From positions 1 to 64,000 of the forward strand of contig DXZW01000041.1 of NCBI GenBank assembly GCA_019419455.1: a stretch of 64,000 nt of DNA, written 5' to 3'. A model generated the notes under the pieces. The model saw only the letters and a list, made by a program, of their open reading frames with translations, searched no databases and was not told the origin of the DNA. A program made the position numbers and the translations under genes. Positions 1 through 7,656 of the stretch are shown one piece after another. This stretch comes from Collinsella sp. (GTDB taxonomy: Bacteria > Actinomycetota > Coriobacteriia > Coriobacteriales > Coriobacteriaceae). Every line of letters begins with the position of its first letter. Positions within the stretch are counted from its first letter, which is position 1.

Positions 1-113
1 TTATTTTCCGGTTCGACGAACAGCCGATCGTGTCAAATTTGGTCTAACAGAGCCTTTTGTTTTGGGTAGTCATCGGGGACGTTCCTGAATGACTAGGTGA
101 GAGAGGTGAGCGC

Positions 114-578
114 ATGGCGGATAACGAAGCGTTGTTTACGCCTGAGCTGGTGTTTTTTGATTGGGAGTGTGCGACGCCGGGTGAGGTGTTTGCGCAACTC
201 GAGAGTGAGCTTGCTCCGCGCGGCTACATTGCCGACGGTTGGCTTGACGCCGTTCGCACGCGCGAGGATGCCTATCCCACGGGTCTTGCCATGCCGGCGG
301 CAAACATTGCCATTCCGCATACCGATCCGGGGTTTGTGGCCAAGCCCTATATCGCGGTGGTGAAGCCCTCCGCGCCCGTGACATTTAACGCTATGGCTGG
401 CATGGGCGCTCCGGTGCCGGCGCAGATCGTCATCAATCTGGGCATCGCCGAGCCGGGCGGCCAGGTCGAGGCTCTGCAGGCGCTCATGAACATCTTTATG
501 GACGCCGATGCCGCAGCCGACGTGCTCGGCCAGACCACGCCGCAGGGCATGGTCGACGCCATCCGCCGCCACTTCTAA
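114..578 (+). CDS. PTS sugar transporter EIIA component (galactitol/fructose-like, PTS_EIIA_2)
   Basis: A 154-residue single-domain protein matching the fructose/mannitol/galactitol-type EIIA fold by its overall pattern. The likely phospho-accepting histidine is His69 in AIPHTDP. EIIA passes phosphate from HPr to an EIIB and so drives sugar uptake in the cytoplasm. The ATG is preceded by a strong purine-rich site (gagagaggtgag). No EIIB, EIIC or sugar-catabolic gene is adjacent, so it is an orphan here: it may serve a distant permease or have a regulatory role. The family call is good; the substrate cannot be read from the sequence. Confidence 0.85.
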   Translation: MADNEALFTPELVFFDWECATPGEVFAQLESELAPRGYIADGWLDAVRTREDAYPTGLAMPAANIAIPHTDPGFVAKPYIAVVKPSAPVTFNAMAGMGAPVPAQIVINLGIAEPGGQVEALQALMNIFMDADAAADVLGQTTPQGMVDAIRRHF

Positions 579-589
579 GGTGGGGCTAA

Positions 590-733
590 GCCGGCACCTA
601 GGGACGTTCCTTATGTGCCGGCACTTGGGGACTGTCCCTAACTGCCGGCAGAAAAGGAACGTCCCTAACTGCCGGCTGCCAGAGCTGTCCCCTTTGCACC
701 AAAATGGTGCAGATTAACCTGTCCCCAATGCAC
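590..733. repeat. Cluster of GGGAC-type palindromic modules
   Basis: The 224-bp gap holds overlapping hairpins whose arms are GCCGGCA or TGGTGCA and whose loops carry GGGACGTTCC, GGGGACTGTCCC or CTGTCCCC strings. Examples are 590-622, 615-648, 643-676 and 684-733. Similar modules occur at 2597-2674, 6617-6659, 11102-11134, 32584-32648 and 62770-62842, and a partial one lies near 68-97. They resemble REP-type sequences mobilised by Y1/RAYT transposases; that link is inference. Confidence 0.6.
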
Positions 734-802
734 CAAGCGTGCCGCGGGGGCTGCGTTGTGACACAATGGCGTTTGTTCGATTCGTTATGCGAAAGGCCAA
801 CT

Positions 803-2023
803 ATGGCAAATAAGAAAAAGAACCCCGCACTCGAGCCGACGCCCGAGCAGCAGGCTCGCGCCGCCTCCAACTCTCGCAAGAAGCAGCGCAAGACCCGCGT
901 GTCCAAGACCGTCAAGATCGTTCTGGTGGTCATCGGCGTGCTGGCGATGCTGCTTTCCGTCTCGGCGATGGCGTGCTCCGGCCTTATGTCGCAGGCCGAG
1001 GACACCTCGGGCTACAAGCTGACCGGCGGTGTTGCTGCTACTATCAACGGCACCAACCTCACCGAGGACACCGTGACCAAGCAGATCATGAGCATGCGCA
1101 CGTCCTACGGCTACACCAAGGACAAGGACTGGGCGCAGTATCTGGTCGACAACGACCTCACGCCCAAGAAGTATCGCAAGCAACTCATCGACTCCTACAC
1201 GCAGCAGATTCTGCTTCAACAGGCACAGAAGGAGAACGGCGTGACGGTGTCGGACGAGGAGGTCGAGAAGGCTTGGAAGGACGCGTGCAAGAGCGCGGGC
1301 GGTGCCAAGGCCTTTAAGAAGACCCTCAAGACCTACGGCTATACCGAGGATACCTACAAGGATTCGCTCAAGGAGAGTCTGGCGCAGCAGAAACTCAAGG
1401 ATGCCGTCGCGCCCACGAGCAAACCCAAGGACAGCGAGATTGTCGATTACATCAACGAAAACCTGTCCAGCTACAACGACGCCCGTCGCTCGTCGAACAT
1501 CCTGATCAAGGTTGATTCCGACGCTTCCGACGAGGACAAGGCTGCCGCCAAGGCCAAGGCGCAGGAGTGCCTGGACAAGATCAACTCCGGTGAGCTGAGC
1601 TTTGAGGACGCCGTTGAGCAGTACTCCGAGGACACCGGTTCCAAGGAGAAGAAGGGCGATGTGGGCTGGGATAAGCTCACCACCTTTGTCGACAGCTACC
1701 AGACGGCGCTCGAGGGGCTCAACAAGGGCGACGTGAGCGAAGTCATCGAGTCGACCCATGGCTACCACATCATCAAGTGCACCGACTACTTCCATGTCGA
1801 TAATCAGGTTGATGACATCAACCAGGTGCCCAAGGCCATCAAGAAGTACGTCTCCAACGTGGTGAAGACGCAGGCGGCCAGTACCGCGTACAGTGAGTGG
1901 CTGGAGCAGTACAAGAAGGACGCCGACATTACCGTCAACCCCATGCCCAAGGACGTACCCTATAACGTGAGTCTGAAGGGCATCACCAAGAGTTCGACCG
2001 ACGATTCGTCGACGACTGAGTAA
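803..2023 (+). CDS. Membrane-anchored PrsA/SurA-like peptidyl-prolyl isomerase (foldase)
   Basis: About 406 residues. A Lys/Arg-rich cytoplasmic N-terminus (1-36) leads into a hydrophobic segment (about 37-58) ending in SAMAC, a weak lipobox, so it is either a lipoprotein or an N-anchored protein. A SurA-N-like helical region (about 75-200) follows. A parvulin-type PPIC domain spans about 226-331 and includes GDVGWDKL and HGYHIIK. The Ser/Thr/Asp tail is short. Such proteins fold exported proteins outside the membrane. The ATG at 803 is chosen because GAAAGG sits 7 bases upstream and the protein starts with the expected basic region; a longer frame back to 704 runs through repeat DNA. Confidence 0.85.
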   Translation: MANKKKNPALEPTPEQQARAASNSRKKQRKTRVSKTVKIVLVVIGVLAMLLSVSAMACSGLMSQAEDTSGYKLTGGVAATINGTNLTEDTVTKQIMSMRTSYGYTKDKDWAQYLVDNDLTPKKYRKQLIDSYTQQILLQQAQKENGVTVSDEEVEKAWKDACKSAGGAKAFKKTLKTYGYTEDTYKDSLKESLAQQKLKDAVAPTSKPKDSEIVDYINENLSSYNDARRSSNILIKVDSDASDEDKAAAKAKAQECLDKINSGELSFEDAVEQYSEDTGSKEKKGDVGWDKLTTFVDSYQTALEGLNKGDVSEVIESTHGYHIIKCTDYFHVDNQVDDINQVPKAIKKYVSNVVKTQAASTAYSEWLEQYKKDADITVNPMPKDVPYNVSLKGITKSSTDDSSTTE

Positions 2024-2077
2024 TCATGGGGCGGTGCTCGCGCGAGTGCCGCCCACGCTATTAGAGAGGATTTGCAG

Positions 2078-2521
2078 ATGACCAACGAAGAGCTGCAGAA
2101 GGAAATGATCGCGGCCATGAAGGCCAAGGACAAGGTTCGCCTGTCCATCATTCGCCAGGTTAAGGCCGAGGTGAAGAATATCGAGGTCAATGAGCGCCGC
2201 GATGTGACCGAGGAAGACGTCAACAGCATGATCAAGCGTCTGATCAAGCAGACGAGCGAGACACTGGAGATGTCCATCAAGGCCGGCACCGACCAGGAGC
2301 GTACCGACAACCTGACCGAGCAGGTCAAGATTCTGGAGAGCCTGCTGCCCGCGCAGGTTTCGGGCGAGGAGCTCGAGGCTCTGATCGAGCAGGTCATCGC
2401 CGAGCTGGGCGCCACGTCCAAGAAGCAGATGGGCCAGGTCATGGGCGCTCTGGGTAAGGCCACTGGCGGCAACTTCGATAAGCCGGCAGCAGCAAAGATC
2501 GTTGGAGCCAAACTCGCGTAG
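2078..2521 (+). CDS. GatB/YqeY domain-containing protein
   Basis: A 147-residue YqeY-family protein, helical and charged throughout. It has the family-typical start (EELQKEMIAAMKAKDK), the middle LESLLPAQ segment and a C-terminal GALG..GGNFDKPAAAKIV region. It resembles the tRNA-binding tail domain of the GatB amidotransferase subunit, but its cellular role is not established. The ATG at 2078 is set by GAGAGGA at 2064-2070; an in-frame TTG two codons earlier lacks that spacing. It lies 54 bp after the foldase gene and is followed by a strong terminator. Confidence 0.85.
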   Translation: MTNEELQKEMIAAMKAKDKVRLSIIRQVKAEVKNIEVNERRDVTEEDVNSMIKRLIKQTSETLEMSIKAGTDQERTDNLTEQVKILESLLPAQVSGEELEALIEQVIAELGATSKKQMGQVMGALGKATGGNFDKPAAAKIVGAKLA

Positions 2522-2550
2522 GGACCGAGCGGCATATAGTTGATGTTGAG

Positions 2551-2583
2551 GGGGCGTGACCATTGCGGTCGCGCCCCTTTTTT
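2551..2583 (+). terminator. Rho-independent terminator
   Basis: The GGGGCGTGACC stem pairs with GGTCGCGCCCC around a 5-base loop and is followed by six T. It closes the foldase-yqeY unit. Confidence 0.85.
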
Positions 2584-2596
2584 GATGGCAGCTGAA

Positions 2597-2674
2597 GGGC
2601 ACTCATTGGGGACAGACTTAAATGAGTGCCCACTCCCCGGGTACTCATTTAAGTCTGTCCCCAATGAGTGCCCA
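2597..2674. repeat. Nested GGGGACAG palindrome pair
   Basis: Two hairpins (arms GGCACTCATT / AATGAGTGCC) each carry GGGGACAGACTTAAATGAGT or its complement. The two halves are also inverted copies of each other around 2636. A single copy of the same module lies at 62811-62842. Confidence 0.7.
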
Positions 2675-2785
2675 ATGAGTGGGTGGAAGGTTGCGGGTTC
2701 TTTACGGGAATGTAGTGTGGGCTGCGGAAACGTGGTTCTTTCCGTACAATAGTTCAACTCGTGTAAACGCAGGGAAGGGACATTC

Positions 2786-3517
2786 ATGGCAGACATGATC
2801 GAGATCAAGCATCTCAACAAGTACTTTGGCGACCTGCATGTGCTCAAAGATATCAATCTCACCGTCAAGCGCGGCGAGAAGCTCGTAATGATCGGGCCTT
2901 CCGGCTCGGGTAAGTCGACACTCATCCGTTGCGTCGATTATCTGGAGGAGCCTACGTCGGGCGAGGTCGTCATCGACGGTACGCCGCTCACCAAAAAGAA
3001 TCACCTGGAGATGGCTCGCAAGTACAGCTCCATGGTGTTTCAGCAGTTCAACCTGTATCCCAACATGACGGTGCTGGGCAACCTGACGCTCGCGCCCATC
3101 AAGCTGCAAAAGAAGAGCAAGGAGGAGGCGACCGAGATCGCCATCGCCGCGCTCAAGCGCGTCGGCATGGCGCATAAGGCCGGCGAGTATCCGCAGAATC
3201 TCTCGGGCGGTCAGCAGCAGCGCATTGCCATCGCCCGTGCCCTGTGCACCAAGCAGCCCATCATCCTGTTTGACGAGCCGACCTCGGCGCTCGACCCCGA
3301 AATGGTCCAGGAAGTTCTGGACGTTATGATTGAGCTCGCGCAGGAGGACATCACCATGATCTGCGTGACGCACGAGATGGGCTTTGCGCGCCAGGTGGCC
3401 GACCGCGTCATCTTTATGGAGGACGGCCGCATCCTGGAGGAGGGCACGCCCGAGCACTTCTTCGATAACCCCGAGAACCCGCGCTGCCGCGAGTTCCTGT
3501 CCAAGATTCTGCACTAG
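2786..3517 (+). CDS. Polar amino-acid ABC transporter ATP-binding protein (GlnQ-like)
   Basis: A 243-residue ABC ATPase of the polar amino-acid uptake class. It has Walker A GPSGSGKS (about 37-44), Q-loop [12 protein letters not shown], signature LSGGQQQR (about 138-145), Walker [14 protein letters not shown] and switch His in CVTHEMGFA. It powers import by the two permeases downstream. The start is supported by AGGGAAGGGA eight bases before the ATG. It is the first gene of a compact four-gene importer, with the binding protein 8 bp downstream. A TACAAT at 2745-2750 could be the -10 element. The exact amino acid is not deducible. Confidence 0.93.
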   Translation: MADMIEIKHLNKYFGDLHVLKDINLTVKRGEKLVMIGPSGSGKSTLIRCVDYLEEPTSGEVVIDGTPLTKKNHLEMARKYSSMVFQQFNLYPNMTVLGNLTLAPIKLQKKSKEEATEIAIAALKRVGMAHKAGEYPQNLSGGQQQRIAIARALCTKQPIILFDEPTSALDPEMVQEVLDVMIELAQEDITMICVTHEMGFARQVADRVIFMEDGRILEEGTPEHFFDNPENPRCREFLSKILH

Positions 3518-3525
3518 GCACGGTG

Positions 3526-4401
3526 ATGGACATGACGGATATGACGAGGGCGGCCGTGTCGCGCCGTCACTTTTTGCGGCTGGCTGGTGCCGGCATGCTT
3601 GCGCTGACAGGGACCGCGCTTACCGGTTGCGGCAACTCCGCCAGCGGCGAGGGCTCCGACAAGGGGTCCAAGCTTGCGGCCATCAAGTCGCGTGGCCATC
3701 TGAATGCCGGCGTTAAGAAGGACGTTCCCGGCTATGGCTATTACGACACCGCCAAGGGTCGCTTTGAGGGCATGGAAGTTGATTTGTGCTACCAGATTGC
3801 CGCTGCCGTCTTTGGCGTGAGCTATAAGGAGGCCCGCGCCCAGGAGCTTGTCGAGTTTACCGACGTAACGCCCAAGACACGCGGCCCGCTGATCGATAAC
3901 GGCCAACTCGACGTGGTCGCGGCGACCTACACCATCACCGACGAGCGCAAGAAGAGCTGGGATTTCTCGACGCCGTACCGCACCGACTACGTGGGACTCA
4001 TGGTCAAGAAGCGTTCGGGCTTTACCTCGATTGAGGACCTGGACGGCAAGGTCATCGGTGTGAGCCAGGGTGCCACCACGCAGGGCCTGATCGAGCAGAT
4101 GATCAAGGACAACGGCTTTAGCTGCAAGCCTGAGTTTAGGGCCTTTAGCGGCTACCCCATCATCAAGAGTTCGCTCGACGCCGGCAATATCGACGTCTTT
4201 GCCATGGACCGCTCCACACTGGCCGGTTACATGAACGAGACCGTTGAGCTGCTGCAGCCCGAGGTCAAGTTTGGCGAGCAGGGCTACGGCGTGGCGACCA
4301 AGAAGGGCTGCGACCTTTCGGCCGTGGTCGATCAGGTGATTTGCGATCGCCTGGCCGACGGCTGGCTCGACCAAGAGGTCAAGACCTGGGGTCTTGTATA
4401 G
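3526..4401 (+). CDS. Amino-acid ABC transporter substrate-binding lipoprotein with Tat-like signal
   Basis: About 291 residues. The N-terminus has a twin-arginine pattern (SRRHFLRLAG), then a short hydrophobic stretch and a lipobox LTGC, so it is probably a Tat-exported lipoprotein. The mature part follows the SBP_bac_3 fold: GVKKDVPGYGYYD, FEGMEVDLC, DFSTPYRTDYVGLM and the hinge region DLDGKVIGVSQGATT. It captures an amino acid outside the cell for the adjacent permeases. The start could be GTG 3523 or ATG 3526 (adjacent codons), or ATG 3535; none has a strong ribosome site, consistent with translational coupling to the ATPase gene ending at 3517. Confidence 0.9.
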   Translation: MDMTDMTRAAVSRRHFLRLAGAGMLALTGTALTGCGNSASGEGSDKGSKLAAIKSRGHLNAGVKKDVPGYGYYDTAKGRFEGMEVDLCYQIAAAVFGVSYKEARAQELVEFTDVTPKTRGPLIDNGQLDVVAATYTITDERKKSWDFSTPYRTDYVGLMVKKRSGFTSIEDLDGKVIGVSQGATTQGLIEQMIKDNGFSCKPEFRAFSGYPIIKSSLDAGNIDVFAMDRSTLAGYMNETVELLQPEVKFGEQGYGVATKKGCDLSAVVDQVICDRLADGWLDQEVKTWGLV

Positions 4402-4426
4402 GCGCATCGTCCAAGGAAGGAATCAA

Positions 4427-5173
4427 ATGCTCGAAGGATTATTTGACGCCGACCGTTGGTCGACGACATTTCAAAACATGGGGCCCTTCTGGGAGGGCTT
4501 TGGCGTGACGCTGCAAGTGGTCGTTGCCGGTCTGCTGCTGTCGCTGGTGCTGGGCACGCTGCTGGGCGTGTTCTCTACCACTCGCTCGCGCGTGCTGCGC
4601 GCCATAAGCCGCGTGTACGTGGAGTTTTACCAGAACACCCCGTTGCCCGTGCAGGTGCTCTTTATGTACATGGCCGGTCCGCAGTTTTTGCAGGCCATAA
4701 CCGGTGCCGACCAGCCGGTGCGCATCGCGCCGTTCGTGCTGGGCTTCTTGGGTGTGGGCCTGTATCACGCGGCCTACATTTCGGAGGTCATCCGCACTGG
4801 TATCGAGGCGGTTCCGCGCGGTCAGATGGAGGCGGCCCAGAGCCAGGGCTTTACCCGTGCGCAGGCGTACTGGTACATCGTGCTGCCCCAGACGTTCAAG
4901 ATCATTCTGCCGCCGCTCTGTAACCAGGCGCTCAACCTGGTCAAGAACACGTCGGTGCTGGCACTTGTGGCCGGCGGCGACCTTATGTACCGTTCCGACA
5001 ACTTTGTGAGTCTGTACGGTTACCTGCAGGGATACATCGTCTGCTGCCTTATGTACTTCATCATCTGCTTTCCGCTCGCCATGCTGGTGCAGTGGCTCGA
5101 GCGCCGCTCCAAGGAGCGTCCGCGCGGCGTGAGCCTGGCCGAGCTGGGGCTCGACAACGTAGAGGAGGCCTAG
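4427..5173 (+). CDS. Amino-acid ABC transporter permease (HisM/GlnP type), first
   Basis: A 248-residue inner-membrane permease with about five hydrophobic segments. It carries the EAA-type coupling loop GQMEAAQSQGFTRAQAYWYIVLPQTFKI, which contacts the ATPase. The family-typical ENTPLPVQ-like motif is seen as QNTPLPVQVLFMY. The ATG at 4427 follows AAGGAAGG at 4413-4420; a longer reading frame from 4394 overlaps the binding-protein gene and is unlikely. It presumably forms a heterodimer with the next permease, whose start lies only 3 bp past this stop. Confidence 0.93.
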   Translation: MLEGLFDADRWSTTFQNMGPFWEGFGVTLQVVVAGLLLSLVLGTLLGVFSTTRSRVLRAISRVYVEFYQNTPLPVQVLFMYMAGPQFLQAITGADQPVRIAPFVLGFLGVGLYHAAYISEVIRTGIEAVPRGQMEAAQSQGFTRAQAYWYIVLPQTFKIILPPLCNQALNLVKNTSVLALVAGGDLMYRSDNFVSLYGYLQGYIVCCLMYFIICFPLAMLVQWLERRSKERPRGVSLAELGLDNVEEA

Positions 5174-5176
5174 CGC

Positions 5177-5815
5177 ATGGAAATCTTCAACGCGACCAAC
5201 CTGCTCTACATTTGGGGCGGCTTTGTTAAGACGATCGAGATCTCGGCGCTGTCGATCTTTTTCTCGCTCATCTTTGGCACGGTGCTGGCGCTCGTTAAAA
5301 GCTATGCGCCCCGCCCGTTCCGTATTTTGGTGAGCGCCTATATCGAGCTGTTCCGTTGCACGCCGAACCTGCTGTGGATCCTGTTTATCTACTTTACGGT
5401 GCAGGGTTTGGACATTGTGATTTCGACCATCGCCTTTACGCTGTTTACCAGCGCTGTTATGGCCGAGATTGTGCGCGGTGGCCTCAACTCGATTCCGCGC
5501 GGCCAGTTTGAGGCAGCGCAGAGCCAGGGCTTCGGCTTCTTTGCCACCATGCGCTACATCATTCTGCCGCAGACGTTTAAGACGATCATTCCGGCGCTGT
5601 TTAGCCAGTGCACGACCGTCATTAAGGACAGCTCGTATCTTTCGGGCATTAACGTGGCCGAGCTCATGTACACGGCCAACGTTGTGATGGCCCACGCGAT
5701 CGATCTGTCGCAGGTGCTTATGCTCTACGGCCTGGTGTTTGCGATGTACTTTGTGCTCAACTTTGGTATCTCGCTGCTGGTGAGGGCATATCAGAGGCGA
5801 ATGGTGGCAGCGTAG
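5177..5815 (+). CDS. Amino-acid ABC transporter permease, second
   Basis: A 212-residue permease with the same architecture as its neighbour: a RCTPNLLWILFIY motif, the coupling loop PRGQFEAAQSQGFGFFATMRYIILPQTFK, and a short positively charged C-terminus (YQRRMVAA). It is the last gene of the importer operon. Both permeases share the EAAQSQGF string, indicating duplication of an ancestral subunit. The substrate is not determinable from sequence. Confidence 0.93.
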   Translation: MEIFNATNLLYIWGGFVKTIEISALSIFFSLIFGTVLALVKSYAPRPFRILVSAYIELFRCTPNLLWILFIYFTVQGLDIVISTIAFTLFTSAVMAEIVRGGLNSIPRGQFEAAQSQGFGFFATMRYIILPQTFKTIIPALFSQCTTVIKDSSYLSGINVAELMYTANVVMAHAIDLSQVLMLYGLVFAMYFVLNFGISLLVRAYQRRMVAA

Positions 5816-5820
5816 CCCTG

Positions 5821-5915
5821 CTTCCCCAAGCACGGCACCTTGCCCCTCAATCGTCGCTTGCGTACATTTAGTACGCGGCGCTCCTCTTTCGGGGCAATCT
5901 GCCGCACTTGGGAAA
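5821..5915. repeat. 95-bp imperfect palindrome
   Basis: Arms of about 25 bp (5821-5846 and 5891-5915) flank a second hairpin, GCGTAC..GTACGC, at 5860-5876. It lies just after the importer operon and could end or stabilise its transcript. There is no T-tract, so a simple terminator is unlikely. Confidence 0.55.
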
Positions 5916-5986
5916 CCAGGACGGTCGTAAGTGACAAAATGGGAATCAGGAATCGCCTATTTCTCATTTGCTAGAAAGGAATCGCG

Positions 5987-6610
5987 ATGAGCGATCTGGA
6001 GAACAAGAAGAATCCTGTGGTCATTACCATCGCGCGCGACTTTGGCGCCGAGGGTCACGAGATTGGCCGCATGCTTGCCGACGAGTTGGGGATTCCGCTG
6101 TACGATAACGAGCTGCTGGTACGTGCGTCGCTGCGCGCGGGCGAGTCGCTTGATAAGATGGCCGCCTATGATGAGCGTCTGGCCGTGGAGAACATGGCGT
6201 TTCTGCCCGACCGCTACGATGCGCGTTCGTACTCGGATAAGTTGTTCCAAAAGATGAGCCAGGTGATTTTGGATCTGGGCGAGACCGAGAGCTGCATTAT
6301 CGAAGGCCGTCTGTCCGATTACCTGCTGCGCAACAACCCCAACCACATTGCCGTGTTGGTGACCGCACCCTTTGAGGACCGCGTCGAGATTGTGCGCAAG
6401 AAGCGTGGCCTTAACAAAAAGAAGGGCGCCAAGCTGGTCAAACAGCAGCAGAAGGCGCGCGAGGCGTTCTATAAGCGCTATAGCGCCGGCAAGTGGAAGA
6501 TGACGAGCGGTAAAGACATCGTCGTCAACCGCGCCAAGCTGGGCCGCGAAGGCTGCAAGGACGTCATCGCCGCAGCCTACCGCTACAAAGTAGCGCAGTT
6601 CGAAGGCTAA
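5987..6610 (+). CDS. Cytidylate-kinase-like family protein
   Basis: A 207-residue P-loop protein of the Cytidylate_kin2 family (ITIARDFGAEGHEIGRMLADELG at the N-terminus in place of a classic GxxGxGKS). The following PLYDNELL matches the family. A second conserved stretch is IIEGRLSDYLL, then VTAPFEDRVEIVRKKRG. Related proteins are annotated as cytidylate-kinase-like, but true CMP kinase activity is uncertain. The ribosome site AGAAAGGA precedes the ATG. It is monocistronic, ending at a bidirectional terminator. Confidence 0.8.
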   Translation: MSDLENKKNPVVITIARDFGAEGHEIGRMLADELGIPLYDNELLVRASLRAGESLDKMAAYDERLAVENMAFLPDRYDARSYSDKLFQKMSQVILDLGETESCIIEGRLSDYLLRNNPNHIAVLVTAPFEDRVEIVRKKRGLNKKKGAKLVKQQQKAREAFYKRYSAGKWKMTSGKDIVVNRAKLGREGCKDVIAAAYRYKVAQFEG

Positions 6611-6616
6611 CCGACC

Positions 6617-6659
6617 AAAAACCACCACAAAGGGGACAGGCACCTTTGTGGTGGTTTTT
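6617..6659. terminator. Bidirectional terminator built from a GGGGACAG module
   Basis: A perfect 17-bp stem (AAAAACCACCACAAAGG) with a 9-base loop containing GGACAGGC, with A and T tracts on both sides. It lies between convergent genes ending at 6610 and 6663. Confidence 0.85.
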
Positions 6660-6662
6660 GTT

Positions 6663-7542
6663 TTAGGCGGAGGGGAAGGCCTTGGTGAGACCGGCGCGCG
6701 TCTGTGTGTCGGTCTTTTGGTAGATAGAGCTCAGGTGGCGCTGTACCATGCGCATCGAGATGCCGAGCTCCTCGGCGATCTGCTTGAGCGGGCGTTCATC
6801 CTGGGTTACTGCCACGAGCACGTCGACTTCGCGCGGGGTGAGAGCGTGGCTGGCGATGAAGGCCTGGCGTTGCTCTTCGATGCTCGGCGCAGCGAGCGCT
6901 TTCTCGGCTCGTTGCTGGTGTTCGCGCTCCTGCTCGGTTTGGGGCAGGCGGAATAGGCCGGCCGCCACAAATGCCGCGCAAGCGGCGACGAGCAGCACGA
7001 GCGCACCGATCATGATGAGAGCAACATTGCCCGAGGTCACGAGAGCAAGCGAGATGCCCGATGTGGTGAATGCGCATACATTGTTGGCGGCGCGTCCCAT
7101 GTCGGCCCAGAGGGCGGGTGCGTGCATGCGCGGTGCCAGCTGAGTAAACGTGGCGGTAAAGAACGTGACAAAAAAAGCCTGAGCTCAGGTAAAAGACGAC
7201 AAGGCCTAGGTTGGGATCGGCCCCGGCCTCCACGGCCATGATGGAAATGGTCGAGAGTACGGCGATGCCGAGCATGACAAGTCCCATGTAGCGGCGCTCG
7301 GCGAGATCAAAAATAAGACCGGCGGCAAGGCCGCTCGCCGCCAAAAAGAGGCGCGGCCATGTTTGTACGGCAATGGTGCCGTGGGCGTTGGAGAGTGTGA
7401 CAACGTTGTCGAGGGTCGAGAACAAGCAGGCAAGAACCATGACGAGCGCGATGCTCCAGCATGCCTGTTTGGCGAGGGCATGAGAGGGCTCAACAAAGGG
7501 ATTGATGGCAGGCCTTTCGGGGGGCGCGCTTGGCAATCGCAT
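6663..7542 (-). pseudogene. LuxR-family membrane-bound transcriptional regulator, frameshifted
   Basis: Two reading frames together make one protein of about 293 residues. The upstream part (start ATG at 7542 after AAAGG) holds several hydrophobic segments and reaches YLSSGFF. The downstream part resumes as VTFFTATFTQLAPRM and ends in a LuxR-type HTH (LTPREVDVLVAV..KQIAEELGISMRMVQRHLSSIYQKT). The join lies at a run of seven A at 7170-7176 (seven T on the coding strand); six would restore the frame. The upstream frame otherwise continues into a nonsense tail. This architecture (membrane part plus HTH) is common in Coriobacteriia, usually with a longer membrane domain. It is divergent from the surface genes at 7657, which it may control. 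It could be a true pseudogene, phase-variable, or a sequencing error. Confidence 0.75.
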
Positions 7543-7656
7543 GCTCGTTGCCTTTTGCGCTGGCAGGTGCGCCACATGAGAATTTGTGCCCCGGGATCCG
7601 GATATCTTCCCGTAACATGGTGTTACAGAAGCACCCCTTACGACAAGGAGGCTCAT

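Noticed and set aside
704..802. Upstream extension of the foldase gene
   Set aside because: It is encoded by palindromic repeat DNA, and a good ribosome site directly precedes ATG 803.
4439..5833. A 464-codon minus-strand frame opposite the two amino-acid permeases
   Set aside because: His/Arg/Gln-rich shadow frame with no recognisable domain; both permeases on the plus strand are intact.
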